This document shows, in pieces, positions 32,990-43,843 of a stretch of DNA of 64,000 bases; position 1 is the first letter of the stretch, and each line of letters begins with the position of its first letter. Made by a program: the position numbers and the translations under genes. The notes below the pieces were generated by a model. It did no database searches. It was not told the DNA's origin and saw only the letters and a program-made list of their open reading frames with translations. This stretch comes from Areca catechu (Eukaryota > Streptophyta > Magnoliopsida > Arecales > Arecaceae), in assembly GCA_021397845.1 (NCBI GenBank), contig CM038038.1, positions 61,994,748-62,058,747 on the forward strand, read 5' to 3'.

Positions 32990-33790
32990 ATGTCTTCAAA
33001 CCTTTCGCTCTGGTCACTTCTCAATAGCGAGAAGTTAAAGGGTCCCAATTTTGATAGCTGGTATCAAAAGTTGAGGATTGTCCTGGAGCACGAGCGGATC
33101 CTTTATGTGATAACGGATCCAGCACCCGAAATCCCTTCTGCCAATGCTCGGAGTTTGATCAGGGACACTTATTTAAAGTGGGTTTTTGATCGGACTACTA
33201 TCCGATGCATAATGTTGGTGGCTATGAATGATGAGGTCAGTCACAAATTTGAGGAGGCCCAGCCAGACGAGATCCTTCAAAAGTTGAAGGAATCTTTCGG
33301 CATGCCAGATGATGTAGAGCGGTACAAAGTGTCTTGTACCATCTACAATGCGAAAATGCGTAATGGCGGTTCGGTCACTGATCATGTATTGTACATGATC
33401 GAGATGATCAAGTGATTGGGCAAGCTCGGATGTTCCTTGCACGAGCAACTCGGCAAGGATGTAATCCTGAATTCTCTACCTTCCTCCTATCTTGACTTTC
33501 TTGATCATTATAGAATGAACAAGCCTGCAGTCAATTACCATGGTTTGATGGGGTTGCTGCAGACTTACGAGAAGGACCACAAACTGAATAAAGGGGTGGT
33601 GAATTTAGTGGGAGGTTCTAGAGGTCGTCGTCCCTTTAAGAAAGGGAAAAAGAAAAATAAGGGAAAGAAGGTGTAAAGTGCTCCCGGCACAAGTCATACC
33701 AAGAAAGTGAAAGCTGATCAAAATAAAGCAGAGTGCTTCTATTGTAAGAAGCAGGGACACTGGAAGAGGAACTGTCCTCTTTATCAGGCA
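32990..33790 (+). pseudogene. Gag of Copia-B, interrupted
   Basis: ATG at 32990. The N-terminus matches Copia Gag (LKGPNFDSWYQKLRIVL, then EILQKLKESFG and VTDHVLYMIEMIK). An in-frame TGA at 33413-33415 interrupts a KRLGKLG-type word, most simply a CGA to TGA transition. A TAA follows at about 33674. After that the frame holds an intact CCHC zinc knuckle, CFYCKKQGHWKRNC, at about 33733-33774. Gag would form the particle and bind RNA; this copy cannot be translated in full. Confidence 0.85.
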
Positions 33791-33859
33791 TCCTTAGACC
33801 CGAACAGGCCAAGGGAAAGCAACATGGTGCTTGACAAGATATTTATATAATAAAATCTT

Positions 33860-36800
33860 GAAATTTCTCTATTTGTGACACTGCTAACTAGGTATTGGAT
33901 ACTGGTAGTCCTATTCATGTTTGCAATTCGTTGTAGGGACTGCAGGTTAGCAAAAGATTCAAGGAAGGGGAGCAGTTCCTGAGTGTCGAAAATGGGAATC
34001 GAGTTCAAGTGCTGGCGATTGAAGTTCTGATTCTTCTTTTTGAGTCTAGTACTGTCGAATTAGTCAACTATCATTATTGTCCTAGTTTCATTATGAGTGT
34101 AATCTCTGTAGGCCTGTTGGCCAATTGTGGTTATGAACTATCAATAAAAGGAGATTTTTGCCAAGTTATTATGAATAACTCTATGATAATGAAAGCTAAG
34201 TTGAATAATGGTATTTATGTTTTGTCACGGCCTATTAATGTAATGTACACGTCTAGCAAACGTCCTAGGATACAAAATGTCAGTGATTTATATCTATGGC
34301 ACTGTAGGCAAGTCATGTTAACTAGAATAGGATAAACATGTTACGAGGAGATGGCCTCCTCGAGGTCAGTTATTCTGACTCACTGCCCACTTGTGAATCC
34401 TGTTTGCTTGGTAAAATGACCAAGTCACCTTTTACTGGAAAAGGTGAACGAGCTACAGAACTTCTAAGTCTCATACATACTGATGTATGCGAACCCATGA
34501 CAGTTAGTGCCAGAGGTGGATACAGATATTTCATTACGTTTATAGATGACCTGTCCAGGTATGGTTATGTCTTTTTGACGAGACATAAATCTGAGTTGTT
34601 TGAAATGTTTAAACGATATCGTAATGAAGTGGAGAAACAAACTGGAAAGAGTATTAAAACCCTTCGATCTGATCGAGGCGGTGAATACCTTTCCAATGAG
34701 TTCATGACATATCTTGAGGCGAATGGGATTCTCTCTCAATGGACTCCTCCAGGTACATCCCAGTTGAATGGTATGTCTGAAAGGAGGAATCGAATCCTGT
34801 TGGATATGGTTCGATCCATGATGGGCTTTGCAACTCTGCCGCTATCCTTCTGGGGATATGCACTTGAAACAGCTTTTTACTTGCTGAATAAAGTCTCGAG
34901 TAAGTATGTTGTCTCCACTCCATATGAGCTATGGACTGGACGTAAGCCCTCAATTTCACATCTTCGGGTCTGGGGTTGTCCGGCTTATGTAAAGCATTTA
35001 GACTCAGATAAACTTGGTCCTAGGTCTGATCGGTGCCTGTTTATTGGGTACCCTAAGGAAACAAAAGGGTATTTCTTCTACTTGAAGGACGAACAGAAAG
35101 TGTTTGTTGCTCTTAGGGCTATTTTTTTGGAAAAGGAGTTCCTTGGAGAAGGAACTATAGCTTCTAAGATTGAACTTGGTGAAGTTCAACCAGTGAAAGA
35201 ACCTGCACACTCTAAGGACATCATAGAGTCGGCTGTGATTGAATCACATCTAGAACCCATTATTAGGAGATCCGGTAGAATACCGAGTCAACTGGACAGA
35301 TACTATGGTTTCTTGGTCCGGGATGGGTATCCCATTGAGCTCGATGAGAATGATGAGGATCCGATCACCTATATGGATGCACTTCAGAGATCTGACTCTA
35401 AGGCATGGCTTGGAGCTATGCGATCCGAGATGGAGTCCATGGAGATCAACAATGTATGGACATTGGTTGATCCACTTGAAGGGATAAAATCCATCTGGTG
35501 CAAGTGGGTTTTCAAGAGAAAAAGGGGCACAGATGGGAAGGTGGAAACCTATAAAGCCCGTCTGGTTGCCAAGGGGTATCATTAGCGATATGGTATCGAT
35601 TATGACTAGACATTTTCTCCTGTGGCAATGCTCAAGTCCATTCGGATCATGCTTGCTTTGGCAGCACATTTTGACTACGAGATCTGGCAGATGGATGTCC
35701 GGACCGCTTTCCTGAATGGGGAGCTGGATGAGGTGTATATGATATAGCCTGAAGGGTTCACACCACAGATGAGTCAAAAGTGTGCAAATTACAGAGGTCT
35801 ATTTATGGACTCAAGCAAGCATCTCGAAGTTGGAACATGCAATTTGATAGGTGTATCAAATCGTATGGCTTCGTTAGGAATGGAGAGGAACCCTGCATCT
35901 ACAAGTGGGTTAATAGTTTTGTGATTGTATTCCTGGTACTGTATGTTAATGACATTCTCTTAATCGGGAATGACATCGCAGCATTGCAAGGAATAAAGGT
36001 CTGGTTGTCATCTCAGTTCTCCATGAAGGACTTGGATGGAGCTTCTTACATACTGGGTATGAAGATCTATGGAGATAGATCTAAAAGGCTTTTGGGATTG
36101 TCCCAGTCTATGTACATTGATACCGTGCTGAAACGGTTCAGTATGAAAAATTTCAAGAAAGGCTATCTCCCAATAGGTTCTGGAATTACTCTTTCCAAGA
36201 AGGATTGTGCAGTAACTCATGAGGAAAGAGAGCGCACGAGTAGAGTTCCTTATGCTTCGGCAGTGGGCTCTATCATGTATGCTATGACATGTACTAGACC
36301 AGACGTGGCATACTCACTAGGAATAGTGAGCAGATACTAGTCTGACCCAGGTGAGGCGCATTGGAAGGTGGTTAAAACTATCCTGAAGTATTTGAGAAAT
36401 ACTAAGGACCAATGGCTGATTTATGGAGAACCTGACTTGAAACTTGTGGGGTATACTGACTCCAGTTTCCAGTCTGACAGAGATGATAGCAATAGCGTGT
36501 CTGGGTTTGTGTTTACCCTGAATGGAGGAGCGATATGCTGGAAGAGTTCCAAGCAGGCAACAGTTGCAGACTCAGTATGCGAAGTAGAGTATATTGCAGC
36601 ATCAGATGCAGCAAACGAAGCCGTGTGGTTACGAAAGTTCCTTGGAGAGCTAGGAGTGGCACCTTCCCTAGATGATCCTGTTCTTGTGTATTGTGATAGC
36701 ACAAGTGCCATTGCTCAAGCTAAGGAGCCAAAGTCTCATCACCGTACCAAGCATATTCTACGGTGCTATCACCTCGTGCGAGAGATCGTGGAACGAGGCG

Positions 36801-36892
36801 ACATCAATCTTATGAAGATCGATGGAAAGAAGAATCTGGCTGACCCGTTCACTAAAGCCCTCAGAATCAAAGAGTTTGACTATTGTAAATGA
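33860..36892 (+). pseudogene. Pol of Copia-B (PR-IN-RT-RH), interrupted
   Basis: The protease active site DTGS is at 33898-33909. Pre-integrase is decayed at 34009-34335. Positions 34338-35585 hold a CESCLLGKM word, the integrase core (IHTD, SDRGGEY, GMSERRNR for the D-D-E triad) and the start of reverse transcriptase (WVFKRKRG, KARLVAKGY). Stops follow at 35583-35585, in D*TFSPVAM and in VYMI*PEGF. Reverse transcriptase resumes with YGLKQASRSW, but its catalytic box reads YVND instead of YVDD (about 35943-35954). RNase H (YTDSSFQSD, DSVCEVEYIAASDAA, YCDSTSAIAQAKEP, HHRTKHI) ends at 36892. Confidence 0.9.
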
Positions 36893-36930
36893 GAAATGGG
36901 TATTAGATACTGTTCTGATTGTCTTTAGTA

Positions 36931-36941
36931 CAAGTGGGAGT
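36931..36941 (+). other. Copia-B polypurine tract
   Basis: CAAGTGGGAG directly before the 3' LTR at 36942; the same word precedes the 3' LTR of Copia-D. It primes plus-strand DNA synthesis. Confidence 0.8.
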
Positions 36942-39311
36942 TGTTGGAAATTGTGTCCCAAAGCTAATCGCCTAGGTTGTAGGCGGTTGTGCTCAGTATT
37001 GTAATCAGTATATGAATTAATAAAACTTTATTTTGGCAGCTCATCGCATTTTACATTTTTCTGTAATGAACTCTGTTTATGTGATGAAGTCCTTAGGACT
37101 GTACTGATTTCGATATAGAGAGGATATATCGAGTGGTCCTTTAAAAAGGTTTACAACCAAAGGATACATTGTACAGGACGGCAATATATCAAGTGTAGGT
37201 TGTTGTGGTTCATATCGTTTGGTTGTCCTCTTAACCAGAGTGTGGTGACACTGATGTGATCTGCAAGTGGGATGTGTGACATCTCATTGAATGTGACTCC
37301 GTGGAACTCCTTTTCTGCCAAAGGTTTGCTCGCGATTGGATATGGGTATATGTGTCCCTCCGACCTGAGGTCACCATGGTAGCTTGCAAGCAACTCCCTG
37401 TGCTTTGGTGCCGGACTATCCAGTTTTTTAATCCGGTGATGAAAAGTTTTTGGGTACAGGTAAGTACTTGTGGAGCAGTAGTGGACCAAGATGGAATTGA
37501 CCTGTTCAAATCGTTTGGATTGAATGTCTCGCAGTTTCTCAATTTAGCAAATCCTCAGCCAGGGTAGTCCTAGTGAGGAGTCACTGGACTTGCGAGGTTG
37601 AGACATGTTGTGGATTGACTCAGCTAGGGTTGGCAGTCTAACCCTAGGTCATCTAGAGCATTGGAGGTCAAAGGATGAATTATGCGGTAACCATATGTCA
37701 GATGTTCGATAGATTGCTCTCGCATCTTCGGCCTATTCGGATGCCGGGACTCATTGCTAGATGGTATCTTGTGCTGGTACTTGAAATGTTCTAGTGCTAC
37801 CGTTTAGGTTCGAACCTATGAGGTCACACGCCATAGAGGATTTCTTCTTGATCCAGGAATCGATCAACGATTGAAAATTGTTTCGGTATTTAGGTCACAT
37901 AGATTGATTAAGCATGCATTGGATTTTTCCGGTACGATTTGGATCGATCAGGATGGGTTTGTGTCAAACAGGAATTGTTCCTGGAAGACCAGGACTGTAC
38001 CAGATTTTATTATTGGGTTTAGTCGGACCGGATTTTGTTAAACCAATTTTTGAAATTGGTGAACCAGTTTTGGTTGAACCGGTCATATGGTTTTGTTGAA
38101 ACCGGTTTTAAATAGTCTCCTCCCCTGTTTCACGTTTCTTCTCCCAGCGAGTCATAAACACCGGTTTGAAGTTTTTGGTGGATTCTCTCCACGGTTTTGC
38201 CGCCCCTATCTGAAATTGCTTCTCACGGTTTGCAAGCTGCATGGGATAAAATCAAATTGGAGTTCGTTTGCTGCTTGGGTCTTTCCGAGTTTTCTCTCCA
38301 CGTCTCAAACTCTCTTCATGGTGTTTTGTTTCCCCTGCTGTTTTGCTTTGGACCGGTTCCATGGGATATGCATAGCAGCGGTTCTCTTTGCTTGGAGTCT
38401 GATCTCACTTCGGAGATCAGTTTGCATCGGACCGGGAGAGGTCTCACGATGGTCTTCCTGCTGTTTCACGGTGTTCCCAGCAATCCGAGATGGATCTCAC
38501 GGATGACTGCCCAGCTTAGGGGTTCTCTGCCGTGTAACTCATTTCAGTTCGTTTGGGCTTGGGTTTTTACACCGATCTGGACTATTCTTGATTCTTTGCC
38601 TATAAATACAGCCCCAGGGTTGGACGCCAAGTGCAAGATAAGAGAGAAGTAAGAAAAAAGTAAGAGAGGAGCAGCGAGAGAAAGAAGAGAGAGCAGAGAA
38701 TTCGAATTGCAGGCCATAGTGCTTGCAAGTATTTATCTATTAAGAGAAGCAGAGAGTGTCCGTGAAATCCATCCTCTGATTTTAGTTTCCAGTGTGTGCT
38801 ATTCGTGGAGTATAAGCGGTCTTAGAGAAGACTGTCCGTGAAGATCTTTACCTTCTTCTGCTCTACTTATCCGTGACCGATTTATTAATTTCTATTGGAC
38901 TAGCATCCATCTGAAAGTCGGATCAGCAAGAGCCCAGCGTGTGGATACTCTAGAGAGTGGATGCTTGGACACCTCTAGAGGTTGCATCGACCTTTGCAGA
39001 TCTTATTTTGCTGTTGAAAGAGTTCAACCGGTCGTTGCTGATCTGATCTGAAGACTGAGGGAGTCTACTTCGATCAGGTATGTTTTATTTTGAGATCATG
39101 CATGCCTAGATCTAGTTGTTATTATATGATTTATAATAGTTGCACTTGCCTATACATGCCTGTATATTATGCTACATGCATCATGATATATTAGATCCTG
39201 TGCATGAGTAGGTACTTTCCGCTGCATGTTTAAAAATTTTTAATTATGCAATACCTGATCCCTAGTATTGCATGCCTAGAGTAGGCTTCTACTGCACCAG
39301 GTTTTCGTTCA
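36942..39311 (+). repeat. Copia-B 3' LTR
   Basis: 2370 bp, collinear with the 5' LTR, with scattered substitutions and small indels. One indel is near 38660, where AAGTAAGA is duplicated. It ends TTCGTTCA, followed by TSD GAAAG. Confidence 0.95.
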
Positions 39312-40476
39312 GAAAGCTGTCTCAAAATGGTCATAACATCACGAAATCCCTGCTGCATCTCAGACAGTAGTAGAGTGATCCTGCTATCAGTGTTTGATTT
39401 GAGACATGATATCTCCTCCAAGACTCTCTGAAGTCTGTCATCTGCATCAGGTCTAACAGCTATGGGTCTCCTGACTGGTGAATGAGGTATGGTAGGAGCT
39501 GGCTCTGACGGTCCAGCCTCATCAGCCTGTGTATCAATCTCCTCACCAAGTCTTTGAGCAGCCTGAGTATCATCCTCTGAATCATTTGAATGTGCTACAG
39601 GAACACCTGAAGTCTTCTTCGCCCAATTGCCATCAACTTTAATGAATCCCATTATGGTAAGGGATTTCACAGTATACCTGTCAGTGTGCAACAGCAGCCG
39701 GCTGTCCTCTCTAGTCAGATCCACTAGGGCAACCTGAAATAATAGTGTAAAAACCATCCCGTACGGCAGACAAGCCCGTGCCCTATGGGTTGCCTCCCTC
39801 ATCTGCGAGATCATGATAAATGGCAAGTTGAGGGCCTCCCCCTCAATCAGTCGCCTCATAAACATAAGGTCTCGCTCGCTGACCCAATCAAATCTCCCCG
39901 TTGGGGCAAGAAAATCCTACTAATAATATTGTGCAACAGCCTCATCTCCAATGACAGCTGATTTGCACTCACATGCACAATGCCTTTCACATTTGATCTC
40001 TCCAGTATGAGTCTGAGGGTCTTCATCTTCTCTTTTAAAACTAAATAACACTCCCCTTCTTTTGGTATTTTCAGTATACTTGAAAGCTTCTGTTCACTTA
40101 TCTCTATATGCTTTCCTCTAACTATTCCTTCTAAATGAAATGCTCCCAATGACATATTCTCAAAAAACTGATGGACTAAATTAGGATATGTCGAAACATT
40201 CAACATACAAAATTCCTTCCATCCCTGTTTTTCAAGCCAATCACTGATATGCAACTATTCTTTCTCTAGAAAATTAAAATTGATGCACCTACCCAGAGTA
40301 ACCTGACGATTTCCCATAAGAATCACTTATTGGGGAGCTTGAGGCTTTTCTTCCTTCTCAATCAGCTATTCCTCTTCTGGAATCGAGGTGTCTAACCGCC
40401 TCTTGGTCCTCCGTTCTTCCGCAACGGTCTGAACCACCCTCTTTGCTTTCTTGGCCACAGCTTTGCGGGGTGCCAT
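39312..40476 (-). pseudogene. Post-pol ORF of Copia-C, N-terminal and central part
   Basis: The likely start is the ATG at 40474-40476 (MAPRKAVAKKAKRVVQ, strongly basic). Two stops follow, then an open block from 40254 (LHISDWLEKQGWKEF) and, after a frameshift near 39860, a block to the Copia-B insertion. The middle region (FHLEGIVRGKHIEISEQKL, RLLHNIISRIFLPQRG, LIEGEALNLPFIMISQM, CLPYGMVFTLLFQ) resembles the 'putative plant transposon protein' domain found in uncharacterised plant retrotransposon ORFs. No transmembrane segment or signal peptide stands out, so an envelope role is not supported by sequence. It lies after pol and on the same strand, the position of the extra ORF in Sireviruses. 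Confidence 0.65.
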
Positions 40477-40806
40477 CTAGCTAAGATTAAAGGATTGGAG
40501 GGGTTTGAGAGAGTTTTTGGAAGGTTTCCTAGAGTGGAACGTGGAGTCGGCTAAGAGGAAACGATCAAAACCTAAAAACATAATGAATAAAAAACACGGA
40601 AACCCTATTTAAAAATGTTTGGCCCGACCTTCGAGTCGGCTTGCCGAGCGCCTTGATAACTCGAGTCGACTCAAGCAAAAAATCAATCTAAAGGTCAAAA
40701 ATGGTCAAACTCAATTTCTTTAGGTTTCTTGACCCTAAACTAGGTTGTCCTATGCTCTAAAGAAAAATTTAAAATACCTAGATAATTTTTCCTTAATTTT
40801 CAAAAA
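40477..40806 (-). other. Spacer between Copia-C pol and post-pol ORF
   Basis: AT-rich, non-coding. It contains GAGTCGGCT/GAGTCGACT words (about 40543, 40630, 40665) that resemble the repeats in the Copia-C LTRs. Confidence 0.45.
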
Positions 40807-41402
40807 TTAGGTCAAAAAGATTAAGAATGGGTCATTTAGCCCTAATTCGTCTCTAATTTTCTCAAATCTATTTAGACTAAGTGGTTTAGTAAAAATATCA
40901 GCTAGTTGGTCTTCAGTAGGTATGAATTCTAGTTCAACAACATTGTTTAAAACATGATCACGAATGAAATGATGTCGAATTTCAATGTGCTTAGTTCATG
41001 AGTGCTGAATTGGATTTTTAGATAAATTAATAGCATTAGTATTGTCACATTTAATAGAAATTTTAGATTGGACAACATCATAATCTTCTAGTTGTTGCTT
41101 GATCCATAACACTTGAGTACAACAGCTCTCAACATCCACATATTCTGCCTTAGCAGTAGATAGTGCTACAGAGTTCTGTTTGTGATAGTGCTTAGAAATC
41201 TAGTTGACACCTAGAAATTGACAGGTGCCACTTGTACTTTTTCTATCAATTTTACAGCCTCCATAATCAGCAACAGAATAACTAATTAGCTTCAATGATG
41301 TGTGCTTAGAATACCATAAACCTATATTACATGTGCCTTTCAGGTATTTAATGATTCTTTTAATAGCTATGATGTGTGATTCTTTTGGATTAGATTGAAA
41401 TC
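40807..41402 (-). pseudogene. Copia-C RNase H, 3' end of pol
   Basis: The minus strand reads RFQSNPKESHIIAIKRIIKYLKGT, ADYGGCKIDRKSTSG, then SVALSTAKAEYV, CDNTNAINLSKNPI, TKHIEIRHHFIRDHV and ADIFTKPL, with stop TAA at 40807-40809. This is the Copia RNase H and pol C-terminus. At least two stops interrupt it (near 41201 and in IQHS*TKH). The upstream part was separated by Copia-D and partly deleted. Confidence 0.85.
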
Positions 41403-43823
41403 TGTTGGGATTCGGTGCAATGCAGCGGAAGGGTAATTTCAAAATATAGAAATTAATATGCACCAAAATCCTAAACCAGGAACTCCTTAATAAGACTAAA
41501 ATGTATGAAGACTAACATTCTTATGCAAATTAGAATTAGAGTACTAACCTGTAACCACTAATTCCAATTTGATGAAGATTTAATCTTGAAGATGAACGGG
41601 CTATTTGAGTTCACCAGGCATCCAGGTGTCCGCCCTCCGATGGTGATCCACACAAAGCAATGACCAAGATCCTAACTCCTTGTTCCAATGGTTCCTTCAA
41701 TTGAATTTTTCTTCTAGGAATTCAATACTTGGATTATGGCTGGAAATCTTCCACTCAAAGGTGTGTCTTCTTCCTTCTTACCCCTTCTCCACCTTCTACC
41801 AAGACTTAGAACCTTTAGGACACCTTTGTCTTGAAAGTAAGACCTTGTCCTAAAAAGATTAATGCTTGTCTTTAATTGGTGGAGAAATTAAGACAAAGAT
41901 GTCTTAATGTAAGGAAGAAAAGAATTAGATCAGAACTCTTCTTTTCCTTTACCGTCAGAGACTTTCTCTCTTAACCTTGTTTAGTAGCAGAGTTTCGACA
42001 GAGTTTTACTCTGTAAAGGAAACAATGCAAAAACAAGAAGGGGAGAAAGAGTCTTCAGGAGAGGAAGAAAGAAAAAAAATCACATCACGGAGTTCTGATT
42101 CCCACCCCCTTTTTATAGTTTTCGGAGAGGTGCCCTCACAACTCTCCGATAACAATTTTCTCACGCCCTTTCCTTCTTTTCATGGCCTTTTGGATTAATT
42201 CTCACGGCCTTCCAGATCAATCATCATGGCTTTTCTCAAAGGTAGAAGTCGCGATGATTGGGAGAAAGAAGTCGCGAAACTTGAATCTCCGAAGAGATCT
42301 GATTTCGCGCTCCCTGGAAAAAACTGTGCTTTCTTTCTTTCTTAAAACCTCTTCACCCATTAGATTATCAGCAAAGGGTGGACAAATGAGGCACTAATAC
42401 TAAGAAAGAAGGCCGCCCCATCTTAATTCATTGGAGAATTAAGTGGGAGCGCGCCAAGAGTCCATGCGCCCATGGACTCCTCCAAATGGCACGCCAAGAG
42501 TCCATAAGCGCATGGACTCTTGGTGTTTTTGGCGTGCAAGGGAAAGGGGGTGGGTGGGGAAGTAGCCTAGCTAATGGGTTAGCCAATTGGGTTAGCCATA
42601 ATCCCTAAATTCTCAATTAAGGTCTAATTAGATCCAATTAGAACCCAAATCGAGTCAATTCGGAACCCTAATTCGATTACGATTCGAATAGGAGTTAGGA
42701 TTTGCAACACTTGCTAGAGTATCTTCATGCAAATGACTCTTGATCAATTCTTTTAAGTGTGTGATCCATTGGGTTCCACATCTAGCTGGCAGTGGGTTCG
42801 AATACAAGTTGACCTAATTTGATTAGAACTCTTTCTAATCGATTTAGGTCAAATCGGGCTTACCCGATTTTGATCAATTAGGACTCTTCCTAATAAGTGA
42901 TCATTCAAATTAACCTACAAGACAAGATTGACGTCTAGCAACGTGTCATGTCTACCCGGAAGATATGGAAATTCTGGTGAAATACCAAAATTACCCTTCA
43001 GTAGAAAGTTACCGTACAATTAAATCCTTCGATCAGCCTGCACCCAAAATATAATTATGGATATGGATATATATCAAATCCAATATTATATTTGTTTCTA
43101 GATCAATCTTATATTGATGATTCAATTATCTTGATATTAGAAACCATCTCTAATATCTTTACTTTGATCAAAGATTCTCTGAATCATCATCTGATTGATA
43201 ACTAGCTAGATGCAATCTCCTCTTACTAAGGGTAATCGATTCCTTGTTGACCTACTCATTACCTTCATATCCAATTCACCATTCCTAGCATCAATCCTGT
43301 GCATGACTCAGTGTCATGATTAGGATTGAACCAAAGCATGGGTTCATGTACATAAGGTACTTATGGCAGTCTCAAGTCAAAGGATTACTTGTACCACTCC
43401 CACTATGAGAATCTTCTATTGACATGTAGCTAAGACTCCATTAGATGTTCTCAAGTTGAATCATATCAGTGAACTCATTCTCTAATGAGCACCCACATTC
43501 TAGTATTAGTGTCATACACAAGTGACTGTGAGAGCAGTCACCAGATTCAGTATACATAGGATGTGCTAGTCTTACTAGAAAAAACCCTGATCCCCTACTC
43601 AAGGTTCCTTCGACTAGGAATATTTTTGATTAAGGTTTTAAGACTTTAGGTCTCACTGGTATGATCTCATCATAACCCTAAAATCATAGCCCTAATCTAT
43701 GGGGTTCATCATATAATAATAATCACAACGTATGATGAAAAATAATGCCTTTATTAGAATATTATCAATTACAATGGTTTGGGAGATACAACATAGATTG
43801 GCTTATAGGGCATATCCCTTTCA
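41403..43823 (-). repeat. Copia-D 3' LTR
   Basis: 2421 bp. On the plus strand it begins TGTTGGGATTCGGTGC and ends CATATCCCTTTCA. A minus-strand TATAAAAAG at about 42109-42117 is the probable promoter box. The PPT GCAAGTGGGAGA (minus) abuts it at 43824-43838. There is no second copy in the window, so the LTR is identified by termini, PPT and adjacent pol. Confidence 0.85.
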
Positions 43824-43843
43824 ATCTCCCACTTGCACTAAAG

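Larger units (their letters stand above)
29015..39311 (+). mobile_element. Copia-B, full-length Copia with 2.4-kb LTRs
   Basis: 5' LTR 29015-31407 and 3' LTR 36942-39311, flanked by a perfect GAAAG target-site duplication (29010-29014, 39312-39316). Internal parts in order: tRNA-Met primer-binding site, a 1.6-kb leader, gag, protease, integrase, reverse transcriptase, RNase H, PPT CAAGTGGGAG. Domain order is Ty1/copia (integrase before reverse transcriptase). Long LTRs and pol wording suggest the Angela/Tork-type branch, tentatively. Several stops, frameshifts and a YVDD to YVND change make it inactive. It landed in the post-pol ORF of Copia-C in the opposite orientation. Confidence 0.95.

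Noticed and set aside
39230..39311. C-terminal extension of the minus-strand ORF ending at 39230
   Set aside because: This part lies inside the Copia-B 3' LTR; the true continuation of the ORF is at 29014 and below.
41403..41466. N-terminal start of the minus-strand ORF 41200-41466
   Set aside because: The first residues come from the Copia-D LTR; only the part after the junction belongs to Copia-C RNase H.
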